Assembly (NCBI GenBank): GCA_021795095.1
Contig: JAJYPU010000006.1
Location: 1-45,455, forward strand
Direction: 5' to 3'
DNA: 45,455 bases
From: Actinomycetes bacterium
GTDB taxonomy: Bacteria > Actinomycetota > Acidimicrobiia > Acidimicrobiales > RAAP-2
Part shown: in pieces, positions 22,672 through 31,792 of the stretch
Layout of the letters: each line of letters begins with the position of its first letter
Position numbering within the stretch: the stretch's first letter is position 1
The notes under the pieces: generated by a model
The model's database searches: none
Told to the model about the DNA's origin: nothing
Seen by the model: the letters and a program-made list of their open reading frames with translations, nothing else
Translations under genes and position numbers: made by a program

Positions 22672-25218
22672 TTACATCGCCGACGCGGCGGCGACCACCT
22701 TGTCGATGCCGGACGGATCACGCCCCCCGGCCAGTGCCACGCGGCTCGAGCCGCCTCCCCCACCACCGACCATCGGCGCCAGCTCCTTGACTACCTGCAC
22801 GGCGTCGAGAGTCTCGTCGGTCGCCACGGCGATGGCGACCTTGCCGTCGGCCAACCCCGCGAAGACGCTGAGCCGATGCCCGCGGCGCTGGACCTCCTGG
22901 GCGAGCGATCGCAACTGCTCACCGGTCAACCCGTCGACTCGCGCGGCCACGACCGGCGCCGACGTCGCCGCGTGCAACTGATCGGCGAGCGCTACGAGCT
23001 GGGCCTGGCGCAGGCTCCCGACCTCGCGCTCGAGGTCGCGCTGACGCTCGAGCAGTCGGCTGAGCGCGGGCACCACGTCATCCTGGGCCGTCTTCAAGAT
23101 TCCCGCCACGCTCGAGACCACCCGCTCGAGCTCCTGGGCGCGTCGCAGGGCGCCGAGGCCGCTGACCGCCTCGATCCGACGGGTGTTGGCACCGATCGAG
23201 GACTCGCCGAGGACCTGGACCTGGCCGATGTCGCCGAGACGGTCCACATGCGTGCCGCCACAGAACTCCAGGCTGTGCGAGCCCGCGCGAACCACGCGGA
23301 CCTGGTCGCCGTACTTGTCCCCGAAGAAGGCGATCGCCCCCATCGTCTCGGCCTCGTGCTTGCTCGTCTGGATCGTGTCGACGTCCTCGTTGTGCACGAC
23401 GTCGCCGTTGACCATGGTGAGGATCGCCGTGAGATCCTCGTCGGCGAGCGCGGTCCCGTGGGAGAAGTCGAAACGCAGCCGATCGGGTCCGACGTAGGAG
23501 CCCTGCTGACGCACGTGGTCACCGAGCACCGCGCGCAGCCCGGCGTGCAACAGGTGTGTCGCGGTGTGGTTGCGCCGGGTCGCGTCACGTCGCTCCGGGT
23601 CAATCGTCGCCACGGCCAACTGACCGGGCAGGATCTCGCCGTGGAGCCGGCCACGGTGCGCGATCAGGCCGCCCGCGACCGACTGGGTGTCGCGCACGTC
23701 GAAACGACCCGTCTCGGTCACGATCACGCCGGTGTCGCCCACCTGACCGCCCGACTCGGCGTAGAACGGCGTCACGTCGAGGAAGAGTTCGCTGAAGTCC
23801 TCCCCGCTCAAGATCGCGACCACTTCGGACTCGACGCTGTAGCGCGAGACGTCTCGGCCCACGAACTCGGTGGCGCCGTGGCGCTCGACGAGGTCTCGGT
23901 ACTGGGAGTCGTCGGCGAGACGGAGCGTCTTCGCCGCTGAGCGGGCCCGTTCGCGCTGGGCCGTCATCGCGTTGCTGAAGCCATCGTGGTCGACGACCAG
24001 CCCCGATTCGGCGGCGATCTCGTCGGTGAGCTCGATGGGGAACCCGTGGGTGTCGTGCAGGCGGAACGCCACGTCGCCCGAGATGACGGTGCCGCCCGAG
24101 GCGCGCACCGCCGCCTCGGCCTCGTCGAGCAGGGACATGCCAGTGCGCAGCGTGCGGCCGAAGCCGACCTCCTCGCGTTCGAGGATCTCGATGATGAGTT
24201 CGCGGTCCTTCACCAGCACCGGGTAGGCCCCGCCCATCTTCTCGATCGTGGCGTCAACGAGCGACGCCACGAGCGGCGCGTCCGAACCCGACCGACGTGC
24301 GGCGAGGATCGCCCGGCGGATGATGCGCCGCAGCACGTAGCCGCGACCCTCGTTGGTCGGCAGGACCCCATCGGCCACGAGCATCGTCATCGCCCGACCG
24401 TGTTCGGCGATCCGCCGGATCGCCACGTCTGAGGACTCCCCGCGCCCGAGCGGCACCCCGACGGCCCGCGACGCGGTCTCGAGCAGTGGCGCGAACAGGT
24501 CGGTCGCAAAGACCGACTCCACCCCGTTCAGGATCGAGAGCACGCGCTCGAAGCCCGCACCCGTGTCGATGTTCTTCGTCGGCAGGTCGGTGAGCGAGCC
24601 CCCGGGACCTCGCTCATACTGCATGAAGACGAGGTTCCAGAACTCGATGAACCGGTCGTCGCCGCCGAAGGCCGGTCCGCCGTCGGCGCCGAAGGACGGG
24701 CCCTTGTCGTAGAAGATTTCCGAGCAGGGTCCACACGGTCCGCTCTCGCCCATCCCCCAGAAGTTGTCCTCGTCGAGACGCTGGATCCGCTCGGGCCGCA
24801 CACCGATGACATCGCGCCAGATGGACTCGGCCTCGTCGTCGGACAGGTGAACCGTCACCCAGAGCCGGTCAGGGTCGAGCCCGAAGCCCTCTGTGATCAG
24901 GCCCCATGCGAATTCGATGGCCCGGTCCTTGAAGTAGTCCCCGAAGGAGAAATTGCCCATCATCTCGAAGAACGTGAGGTGGCGCTGGGTGGTACCGATG
25001 ATGTCGATGTCTGGGGCCCGGAAGCACTTCTGGATCGAGACCGCCCGGTCATAGGGTGGGGTCTCCTCCTCGAGGAAGTAGGGCTTGAAGGGAACCATCC
25101 CGGCAATGGTGAACAAGAGCGAGGGGTCGTGGGGTATCAGGCTCGCCGACGGCACCACGGTGTGGCCCCGCTCAGCGAAATAAGACAAAAAAATCGATCG
25201 GAGTTCGGCGGCTTCCAC
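22672..25218 (-). CDS. alaS: alanyl-tRNA synthetase
   Basis: Charges tRNA-Ala and edits misacylated Ser or Gly. Seen: 848 aa. The class II core starts at MEAAELRSIFLSYFAERGH with motif-2 region QRHLTFFEMMGNFSFGDY and the glycine-rich GGGRGYVLRRIIRRA-like motif 3 (here EGRGYVLRRIIRRA). The editing domain has zinc ligands HTATHLLHAG and CGGTHVDRLG, and a C-terminal DHHA1-like domain ends with VGGGGGGSSRVALAGG. GTG start at 25218; TAGAGT lies seven bases upstream, so alaS may also have its own leaderless transcript inside the long operon. AAGGG adjoining the start could be a weak ribosome site. Confidence 0.97.
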   Translation of the reverse strand: MEAAELRSIFLSYFAERGHTVVPSASLIPHDPSLLFTIAGMVPFKPYFLEEETPPYDRAVSIQKCFRAPDIDIIGTTQRHLTFFEMMGNFSFGDYFKDRAIEFAWGLITEGFGLDPDRLWVTVHLSDDEAESIWRDVIGVRPERIQRLDEDNFWGMGESGPCGPCSEIFYDKGPSFGADGGPAFGGDDRFIEFWNLVFMQYERGPGGSLTDLPTKNIDTGAGFERVLSILNGVESVFATDLFAPLLETASRAVGVPLGRGESSDVAIRRIAEHGRAMTMLVADGVLPTNEGRGYVLRRIIRRAILAARRSGSDAPLVASLVDATIEKMGGAYPVLVKDRELIIEILEREEVGFGRTLRTGMSLLDEAEAAVRASGGTVISGDVAFRLHDTHGFPIELTDEIAAESGLVVDHDGFSNAMTAQRERARSAAKTLRLADDSQYRDLVERHGATEFVGRDVSRYSVESEVVAILSGEDFSELFLDVTPFYAESGGQVGDTGVIVTETGRFDVRDTQSVAGGLIAHRGRLHGEILPGQLAVATIDPERRDATRRNHTATHLLHAGLRAVLGDHVRQQGSYVGPDRLRFDFSHGTALADEDLTAILTMVNGDVVHNEDVDTIQTSKHEAETMGAIAFFGDKYGDQVRVVRAGSHSLEFCGGTHVDRLGDIGQVQVLGESSIGANTRRIEAVSGLGALRRAQELERVVSSVAGILKTAQDDVVPALSRLLERQRDLEREVGSLRQAQLVALADQLHAATSAPVVAARVDGLTGEQLRSLAQEVQRRGHRLSVFAGLADGKVAIAVATDETLDAVQVVKELAPMVGGGGGGSSRVALAGGRDPSGIDKVVAAASAM

Positions 25219-25223
25219 GGCCC

Positions 25224-26537
25224 TTACTCTACTGGTGGCCCCGTCGTGCTCGGGTCCTGGCGCGCCGTGCGCGCGCGCCAGTCCTGCGCCAGCCGCGCCT
25301 CCTCGCCGTGGGGTGACGGCTCGAAGAAGGCCGCGCCCACCAGGGGGTCCGGCAGGTACTGCTGGTCCACCCAGCCCGACGAGTCGTCGTGGGGGTAGCG
25401 ATACTCGAGGCCGAACCCCTCGCTCGCGGCCCCTCGGTAGTGGGCGTCGCGTAGGTGGTCGGGCACGTCGGCGCCGGCGCGGCGCACGGCCTCGGTCACC
25501 TGGACGAGCGCCCGGGTCACGCTGTTGCTCTTGGGAGCGAGGGCGAGGGCGAGGGTCACGTGCGCCAACGTGAGGCGTGCCTCGGGCAACCCGACGAGCT
25601 CGATCGCGCTGGCGCCCGCCTGGGCCGTGGGCAGGGCCGTCGGATCGGCGAGTCCCACGTCCTCGCTCGCGAGGATCACGAGGCGCCGGGCGATGAACCG
25701 CGCGCTCTCGCCGCTTTCGAGCAGGGTGACGAGCCAGTAGAGCGCCGCGTCGGGGTCCGAGCCGCGCACCGACTTGATAAAGGCGCTCACCTGGTCGTAG
25801 TGCGTATCGCGCGACTGGTGGTAGACCCGGCCGTCGCGGGCGCGCACCACGTGCTCGACCTCGACGGGGCCGTCGGGGCGCGTGAGCACCGCGGCCGTGT
25901 CGAGGGTCGTCAGCACGCTACGCGCGTCACCGTCGCCCGACTCGACGAGCGCCTCGAGTGCGGCCTCGCTGACGGTCACCCCGCGCAGCTGCGCGCCGCG
26001 TTCGACGAGCACACGCAGGTCGTTCGCGCCCAGGCGCACCAGGCGCCAGAGGGTCGAACGGCTGAGCAAGGCGGCGTTGACCTCGAAGTAAGGATTCTCG
26101 GTGGTGGCCCCGATCAGTACGACGTCGCCCACCTCGGTCGCTGGCAACAACAGGTCCTGCTGGGCCTTGTTGAAACGGTGCACCTCATCGATGAATAAGA
26201 CGGTGGCGCGGTCGTGCTCACCCAGTCGCGCCCGGGCCCGCTCGAGAGCGTCGCGCACGTCGCGCACCCCGCTCGTGACGGCGGACAGGCTCTCCATCTC
26301 ATAGCCCGCCCCCTCGGCGACCAGCCGGGCGATCGTCGTCTTGCCGGTGCCGGCCGGACCCCAGAGGATCATCGAACTGAGCCGTCGAGCGGCCACCATC
26401 GCTCGGATCGGTCCAACCTCCCCGACCAGGTGCGACTGACCAACGACCTCGTCGAGCGAGCGTGGCCGTAACAGCTCAGCCAGTGGCGCCGAACGCCGAC
26501 GGCGCTCGTTGGCGGCGTCTTCGAAGAGTGACGTCAC
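25224..26537 (-). CDS. rarA: replication-associated recombination protein A (AAA+ ATPase)
   Basis: RarA/MgsA AAA+ ATPase that acts at stalled replication forks and binds SSB. Seen: 437 aa with ELLRPRSLDEVVGQSHL, Walker A GPAGTGKTT (near residue 60), Walker B LFIDEVHRFNKAQQD, sensor IGATTENPYFEVN, and the C-terminal RarA-specific region (DQVSAFIKSVRGSDPDAALYW, cited as SAFIKSVRGSDPDAALYW). GTG at 26537 overlaps the aspS stop (GTGA); an upstream extension of the frame through aspS was rejected as arginine-rich. The order aspS-rarA-alaS is conserved with M. tuberculosis Rv2572c-Rv2559c-Rv2555c. Confidence 0.95.
   Translation of the reverse strand: MTSLFEDAANERRRRSAPLAELLRPRSLDEVVGQSHLVGEVGPIRAMVAARRLSSMILWGPAGTGKTTIARLVAEGAGYEMESLSAVTSGVRDVRDALERARARLGEHDRATVLFIDEVHRFNKAQQDLLLPATEVGDVVLIGATTENPYFEVNAALLSRSTLWRLVRLGANDLRVLVERGAQLRGVTVSEAALEALVESGDGDARSVLTTLDTAAVLTRPDGPVEVEHVVRARDGRVYHQSRDTHYDQVSAFIKSVRGSDPDAALYWLVTLLESGESARFIARRLVILASEDVGLADPTALPTAQAGASAIELVGLPEARLTLAHVTLALALAPKSNSVTRALVQVTEAVRRAGADVPDHLRDAHYRGAASEGFGLEYRYPHDDSSGWVDQQYLPDPLVGAAFFEPSPHGEEARLAQDWRARTARQDPSTTGPPVE
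25226..25231 (-). promoter_or_regulatory. possible internal -10 element for alaS
   Basis: TAGAGT on the minus strand, preceded by CCAG, is seven bases before the alaS GTG. It overlaps the stop codon of rarA, so it would be an internal promoter in the rel-to-BFN unit. Confidence 0.4.
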
Positions 26538-28285
26538 GAACCCTTCGGTGCCGGGCGCAGGTGCAGGTCGCGCAACTGTCGTTCGCCGATGGCCTTGGGC
26601 GCCCCGGTCATGAGGTCGGCGCCGGACTGGGTCTTCGGGTAGGCGATCACCTCGCGGATGTTTTCCTCGCCGGCAAAGATCGCCACCAGTCGGTCGATGC
26701 CGAATGCGAAACCAGCGTGGGGCGGCGCACCGTACCTGAAGGCGCCGAGCAGGAAGCCGAAGCGGCTCGCCGCCTCCTCGTCGGAGATCCCGAGGGCGGA
26801 GAAGATCCGTGACTGGATGTCCGCGCGGTGGATGCGCACCGAGCCACTGCCGAGCTCCCATCCGTTAAGGACGAGGTCATATGCCTGGGAGCGCACGTGC
26901 AGCGGATCGGTCTCGATGCGGTCCAAGTCGTCGGCGTGGGGCATCGTGAAGGGGTGGTGGGCTGCCATGAGGTTGCCGTCGTCGTCCACGCCCTCGAACA
27001 TCGGGAACTCGGTGACCCAGAGGTAGCGGTGCGGGCCCTCGCTCACCGGCGGTGCGCCGATGGCCACGCGAAGCGCCCCGAGCACATGACAGGCCAGATC
27101 GTGCTCGTCGGCGACGACCAGCACGAGGTCGCCCTCGTTAGCCCCGTCGACCGTCCTGATCGCGAGACGTTCGTCCTCGTTGAGGAACCGGTCGAGCGGC
27201 GAGTCGAGGCCCTCTGACGTGACGCGGAACCAGGCGAGCCCCTTCGCCCCGAGAGACTTCGCCTGTTCGGTGAGCTGGTCGAGGCGGCTGCGGGCGAACG
27301 ACGCCCCGCCCACGACGCGGATCGCCTTGACCGTCGGCGCGCCAAAGGCCTTTACCGAGGTCGTCGCGAAGGCCGCCGAGAGGTCCTGGAGGGTCATCTC
27401 GAAGCGCAGGTCGGGCTTGTCGGTCCCGTAGCGCTCGAGCGCCTCGGCCCAGGTCATCGAGTCGATGGTGCTCGGGCGCACGCCGGTGGCGACCTCGGCG
27501 GCGTCGAGCACCGCGCGCGAGACGAAGCCCATGATGTCCTCTTGGGTCACAAAGCTCGCCTCGATGTCGAGCTGGGTGAACTCGAACTGGCGGTCCGCGC
27601 GCAGGTCCTCGTCGCGCAGGCAGCGCGCGATCTGGTAGTAGCGGTCAAAGCCGCCGACCATGAGGAGCTGCTTGGCGATCTGGGGGCTCTGGGGCAGGAC
27701 GTAGAACTCCCCGGGGTGCAGTCGCGATGGCACCACGAACTCCCGGGCGCCCTCGGGGGTCGGCGCCCACAGCAGTGGCGTCTCAACTTCGCAGAAATCC
27801 TGGTCGTCCATGGCGAGGCGCAACGCGCGGTTCACGCTCGCGCGAAGGCGCAGGTTGCGCTGCATCGCGTCGCGGCGCAGGTCGAGGAATCGGAACCGGA
27901 GCCGAACCTGCTCGTCGATAGCGGCGCGCTCGTCGAGCTGGAACGGCGGCGGCTCGGCCGCCGAAAGGACCTCGACGACGCAGTCGCTCAACTCGATCTG
28001 TCCGGTCGCGAGACGCTCGTTGGCCGTCCCCTCGGGTCGGCGCGTGACGGTGCCCGTGACGCGAACGACGTACTCGCTGCGCACGTCCACCGATCCCTCG
28101 ACGACCGCCTGGACCACGCCCGATCGGTCGCGCACGTCCACGAAGGCCAGGTGCTCGCCGTGCTCGCGCCGTTTGGCGACCCACCCGCACACGGTGACAC
28201 GCTCGCCGATCATCGCCTCGTTAACCGAGGCGCATAGGGCGTCGCGCATACTCGTGGCTTCACTACCGGTCACTGTCATGGTCAC
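26534..28285 (-). CDS. aspS: aspartyl-tRNA synthetase (probably non-discriminating)
   Basis: Class II synthetase charging tRNA-Asp and perhaps tRNA-Asn. Seen: 583 aa bacterial-type enzyme with N-terminal OB-fold, catalytic core (motif 2 IARCLRDEDLRADRQFEFTQ), the GAD insertion of bacterial AspRS, and motif 3 FAFGIDRLVAIFAG. In the OB fold the segment KRREHG has His42 where discriminating enzymes usually have Leu (RRRDLG); His there is associated with non-discriminating enzymes that rely on GatCAB. That reading is inference. GTG start at 28285 overlaps the hisS stop (GTGA); an ATG at 28279 is an alternative two codons in. Confidence 0.96.
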   Translation of the reverse strand: MTMTVTGSEATSMRDALCASVNEAMIGERVTVCGWVAKRREHGEHLAFVDVRDRSGVVQAVVEGSVDVRSEYVVRVTGTVTRRPEGTANERLATGQIELSDCVVEVLSAAEPPPFQLDERAAIDEQVRLRFRFLDLRRDAMQRNLRLRASVNRALRLAMDDQDFCEVETPLLWAPTPEGAREFVVPSRLHPGEFYVLPQSPQIAKQLLMVGGFDRYYQIARCLRDEDLRADRQFEFTQLDIEASFVTQEDIMGFVSRAVLDAAEVATGVRPSTIDSMTWAEALERYGTDKPDLRFEMTLQDLSAAFATTSVKAFGAPTVKAIRVVGGASFARSRLDQLTEQAKSLGAKGLAWFRVTSEGLDSPLDRFLNEDERLAIRTVDGANEGDLVLVVADEHDLACHVLGALRVAIGAPPVSEGPHRYLWVTEFPMFEGVDDDGNLMAAHHPFTMPHADDLDRIETDPLHVRSQAYDLVLNGWELGSGSVRIHRADIQSRIFSALGISDEEAASRFGFLLGAFRYGAPPHAGFAFGIDRLVAIFAGEENIREVIAYPKTQSGADLMTGAPKAIGERQLRDLHLRPAPKGS

Positions 28286-29565
28286 TTCTTCACTAGATCG
28301 AGCATGGTCGCTACGAGCTCGTCGTGCGCCACACTGCGCTGGGTCTGGTCATGGTCCCCGCTACGCAGGTCCCTAATCGTAACCTGGGCCGCTGCGAGCT
28401 CCGCTGGTCCCACGAGTACGGCGAAGCGGGCCCCGGAGCGGTCCGCAACCTTCATCTGGGCCTTCATCGAGCGGTTGTCGTAGGCGCGCTGCACGGCGAG
28501 ACCCGCGAGCCGCAGGGCGTCCGCGTACCGCGTCGCGACGTCGGTGCCCGTCGTGTCGACGACGAACACGTCGGGGGTTCGATCGAGCAGCGGCCCGAGC
28601 GCACCCTCCGCTTCACGCGCGAGCAGCAGCCGTTCGATGCCGCTACCGAAACCGATGCCGCTCGTCGCAGGACCGCCAAGCTGCTCGGCCAACTTGTCGT
28701 AGCGCCCGCCACCGCCGATCGCGTTCTGGGCACCGTCGAGGGCGTCGGCGACGAACTCGAAGGTCGTGCGCGTGTAGTAGTCAAAGCCGCGAACGAGGCG
28801 CGGCTCGAGGGCCGACGCGATTCCGAGCCCGTTCAGTCCGTTTACCACCCGCTCGAAGTGGCTTCGACAGTCCGCGCAGAGGTGGTCGGGCAGCATCGGC
28901 CCGGCCTCGGTGACCGCCCGGCACGCCGTGCGCTTGCAGTCGAGCACGCGTAGCGGGTTCGTCGACCACGTCTCGCGGTGCTCATCACAGAGCGACGACT
29001 CGTTCGCCGCGAGGTGCGCCATCAGCAACTCGACGTAGCGACCGCGACACGCGTCGTGGCCCATCGAGTTGATGAGAAGCCGGACCCGGCGAAGTCCGAT
29101 CGCCTCATAGAACCGCCAGGCGAGCGCGATCACCTCGACGTCAACCGCCGGGTCGTCGGTCCCGAGCGCCTCCACCCCGAGCTGATGGTGTTGACGGTAC
29201 CGTCCGGCCTGGGGCCGCTCGTAGCGGAACGCCGGAGTGATGTACCACGCCTTCCACGGTGTCGACGGCTGGTGCTGGACGAAGGCCCGCACCACTGAGG
29301 CCGTGCCTTCGGGGCGTAGCGCGAGGGTCCGGTTCCCCCGGTCGGTGAAGACGTACATCTCCTTGGTCGCCACCTCGCTCAGCTCGCCGATACCGCGGTT
29401 GAACACGCCCACGTCCTCGAAGAGCGGGTTGAGCACGAGGGAGAAGCCGTAGCGGTACGCGAGCGTCGCGAAGGTCCCGATCAGGCCCTCCCAGAGCGCG
29501 GACTGCGGGGCGAGGACGTCGTGGGTGCCCACCGGGGCACGAAACTGCGCTGGCGGTTCGTTCAT
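28282..29565 (-). CDS. hisS: histidyl-tRNA synthetase
   Basis: Class II synthetase for tRNA-His. Seen: 427 aa with GTHDVLAPQSALWE at the start, motif 2 AFRYERPQAGRYRQHHQLG, histidine-specific RGFDYYTRTTFEF and GGGGRYDKLAEQLGG, motif 3 GIGFGSGIERLLLA, and a C-terminal anticodon-binding domain. The insertion domain keeps several Cys (LDCKRTAC, LCADC), a pattern seen in many bacterial HisRS and possibly metal-binding. ATG at 29565 overlaps the rel stop as ATGA, with AAAGGA just upstream. The rel-hisS-aspS order is conserved in Gram-positive bacteria. Confidence 0.96.
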   Translation of the reverse strand: MNEPPAQFRAPVGTHDVLAPQSALWEGLIGTFATLAYRYGFSLVLNPLFEDVGVFNRGIGELSEVATKEMYVFTDRGNRTLALRPEGTASVVRAFVQHQPSTPWKAWYITPAFRYERPQAGRYRQHHQLGVEALGTDDPAVDVEVIALAWRFYEAIGLRRVRLLINSMGHDACRGRYVELLMAHLAANESSLCDEHRETWSTNPLRVLDCKRTACRAVTEAGPMLPDHLCADCRSHFERVVNGLNGLGIASALEPRLVRGFDYYTRTTFEFVADALDGAQNAIGGGGRYDKLAEQLGGPATSGIGFGSGIERLLLAREAEGALGPLLDRTPDVFVVDTTGTDVATRYADALRLAGLAVQRAYDNRSMKAQMKVADRSGARFAVLVGPAELAAAQVTIRDLRSGDHDQTQRSVAHDELVATMLDLVKK

Positions 29566-31772
29566 GTTCCTTTATTCTGTCCGGGGATCTGGCGGAAGGC
29601 GTCAAAGACCCCGTCGACCGCCTTCAGTGCGCTGAGCAGGCTCGAGAGGTGCGTCGGGTCGACCAGCTCCACGTCAAAGACCATGCGCACGATGCGCGCG
29701 CCCGAGGTCGTGGAACTGCTCGAGATGATGTTGAGGTGATACTCGGCGACGACCTTGGACACGTCCAGCAGCAGCCTCGAGCGGTCAAAGGCGAGCACCT
29801 CGAGGACGGCCCGGTACTGGCCGCCAACCGATCCGTCCCACTCCACGTCGATGATCCGCTCCCCCAGCCGGTGCGCGAGCGCGACAGCGTTGGAGCAGTC
29901 GTCCCGGTGCACCGACACGCCCCGGCCCTGGGTGATGAAGCCCATGATGGCGTCGCCGGGCACCGGTGAGCAGCAGCGCGCTAGGTGGATCATGACGTCG
30001 TCGAGACCCTCGACGTAGACCCCCGCCGTGCGTCGCGCGGACCGGTTGTTGCGCGGCATTTTCGTGACTGTCGTGGGCAACTGTTCGGCCTCGCCCCCGT
30101 GCAGTTCGCGCTCGAGTCGCTGGACGACCGCGAGCGCGGAGATCTGTCCGCTGTCGATCGCCATGAAGAGGGCGTCCAGGTCCTCTAAGTTGAGCGAGGC
30201 GATCACCGCGTCCAGGGCGCTCGACGCGAGCGAGGTCGCGATGGGCAATCCCTCACGGCGAAGCGCCTTGGTCAGCTCCTCGCGCCCGCCCTCGATCGCG
30301 TCCTCGCGGCGCTCGCGCTGGAACCACTGGCGGATCTTGGACTTGGCACGAGAGGACTTGGCGATCTTCAGCCAGTCGCGCGACGGCCCGGCGGATTGGT
30401 GCTTGCTCGTGACGATCTCCACGACGTCAGCCGAGTGCAGCACCGTGTCAAGGGGCACGAGGCGTCCGTTGACCTTGGCGCCCACGCAGTGGTGGCCGAC
30501 CTCGGTGTGCACCGCGTAGGCGAAGTCGATGGGGGTCGCCCCCTCGACCAGGGCGATCACGCGCCCCTTGGGGGTGAAGACGTAGACCTCGTCGTTGCCA
30601 AGGTCGAGCTTGAGCGCCTCAAGGAAGGCGATCGGGTCGTCCTCTTCCTGCTCGACGTCGGCGAGGCGCTGCATCCAGGCGATCTCCTTGGTGGACGCGC
30701 CCTCCTTGTAGCCCCAGTGCGCCGCGATGCCGAACTCGGCGCGCCGGTGCATCTCCTGGGTGCGCACCTGCACCTCGACCGACTTGCCGCGCGGCCCGAT
30801 CACCGTCGTGTGCAACGACTGGTAGAGGTTGAACTTGGGTGAGTTGATGTAGTCCTTGAAGCGCCCCTGGACCGGCGACCAGAGCGCGTGGATCGCACCC
30901 AGCACCGCCCAACAGTCGCGCTCCTCCTCGACGATCACGCGAAGTCCCACCAGGTCGAAGATCTCGTCGAACTCCTTACCGCCGACGACCATCTTCTCGT
31001 AGATGCTCCAGAGGTGCTTCGGTCGGCCCCGGACCTCGGCGCGGATGCCGAACCCCTCCACCTTGGCCATGAGTGCGTCCATCACCTCGTGCAGGTAGGC
31101 CTCGCGCTCGGGCTGACGTGCGGCGACCATCTGTTCGATCTCGGCGTAGCGCTTGGGGTGCAACGTGGCGAAGCTCAGGTCCTCGAGCTGCCACTTGACC
31201 TGTTGGACACCGAGGCGGTGCGCGAGGGGCGCGTAGACATCGAGAGTCTCCTGGGCGATCGCCCGCTGACGGTGCATCGGCATGACCGAGATCGTGCGCA
31301 TGTTGTGCAGACGGTCGGCGAGCTTGATGATCAGCACCCGCCAATCTCGGGCCATCGCGATGAACATCTTGCGGATCGTCGCGGCCTGCTGGGCCTCTTT
31401 GGAATCGAATTCGAGGCGGTCGAGCTTGGTCACCCCGTCGACCACGGCCGCGACCTGCTCGCCGAACTCGCGCGCGAGCCAGCTCGTCGTCATGCCGGTG
31501 TCCTCGACGGCGTCGTGCAAGAGCGCCGCCGCGATCGTCGGTGCGTCAAGGCCCAGGTCGGCCACGATCCCCGCCACCGCAATCGGGTGGGTGACGTAGG
31601 GCTCGCCGGTGCGTCGCAGCTGGCCCTCGTGGGCGGCAATGGCCGCCAGGCCAGCCCGGCGGATGATCTCGACGTCGCCGTCGGCGTGGTGCTCGCGGAA
31701 GCGCGCCACCACTCGATCGACCGAACTGACCAGGGCGACGTCAGTCGGCAGTCGTGACGTCAAACTCACCAT
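29562..31772 (-). CDS. relA: bifunctional (p)ppGpp synthetase/hydrolase
   Basis: Long RelA/SpoT homologue controlling the stringent response; binds ribosomes and uncharged tRNA. Seen: 736 aa. The HD hydrolase domain has YVTHPIAVAGIVADL and ALLHDAVEDTGM (His86-Asp87). The synthetase domain has GRPKHLWSIYEKM and the basic RFKDYINSPK, the variant typical of bifunctional Rel, then YQSLHTTVIGP. C-terminal TGS (VYVFTPKGRVIALVEGATPI), the zinc-finger-like RCCSPVPGDAIMG and an ACT domain follow. All hydrolase residues are intact, so it should be able both to make and to degrade (p)ppGpp. ATG at 31772 with TAGGCT six bases upstream; it heads the ten-gene run down to BFN. Confidence 0.97.
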   Translation of the reverse strand: MVSLTSRLPTDVALVSSVDRVVARFREHHADGDVEIIRRAGLAAIAAHEGQLRRTGEPYVTHPIAVAGIVADLGLDAPTIAAALLHDAVEDTGMTTSWLAREFGEQVAAVVDGVTKLDRLEFDSKEAQQAATIRKMFIAMARDWRVLIIKLADRLHNMRTISVMPMHRQRAIAQETLDVYAPLAHRLGVQQVKWQLEDLSFATLHPKRYAEIEQMVAARQPEREAYLHEVMDALMAKVEGFGIRAEVRGRPKHLWSIYEKMVVGGKEFDEIFDLVGLRVIVEEERDCWAVLGAIHALWSPVQGRFKDYINSPKFNLYQSLHTTVIGPRGKSVEVQVRTQEMHRRAEFGIAAHWGYKEGASTKEIAWMQRLADVEQEEDDPIAFLEALKLDLGNDEVYVFTPKGRVIALVEGATPIDFAYAVHTEVGHHCVGAKVNGRLVPLDTVLHSADVVEIVTSKHQSAGPSRDWLKIAKSSRAKSKIRQWFQRERREDAIEGGREELTKALRREGLPIATSLASSALDAVIASLNLEDLDALFMAIDSGQISALAVVQRLERELHGGEAEQLPTTVTKMPRNNRSARRTAGVYVEGLDDVMIHLARCCSPVPGDAIMGFITQGRGVSVHRDDCSNAVALAHRLGERIIDVEWDGSVGGQYRAVLEVLAFDRSRLLLDVSKVVAEYHLNIISSSSTTSGARIVRMVFDVELVDPTHLSSLLSALKAVDGVFDAFRQIPGQNKGT

Positions 31773-31778
31773 GGCGTC

Positions 31779-31784
31779 AGCCTA
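31779..31784 (-). promoter_or_regulatory. -10 element for leaderless rel
   Basis: Minus-strand TAGGCT, preceded by ACCGG, is six bases before the rel ATG, in the 20-base gap after secF. No ribosome site is present. Confidence 0.55.
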
Positions 31785-31792
31785 CCGGTCGA

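Noticed and set aside
22459..23940. 493-codon open frame opposite ruvX and alaS
   Set aside because: Antisense to conserved enzymes, with no protein-like features.
26538..26861. N-terminal extension of rarA into aspS
   Set aside because: The extension is arginine-rich and out of frame with aspS; the GTGA overlap at 26537 gives the natural start.
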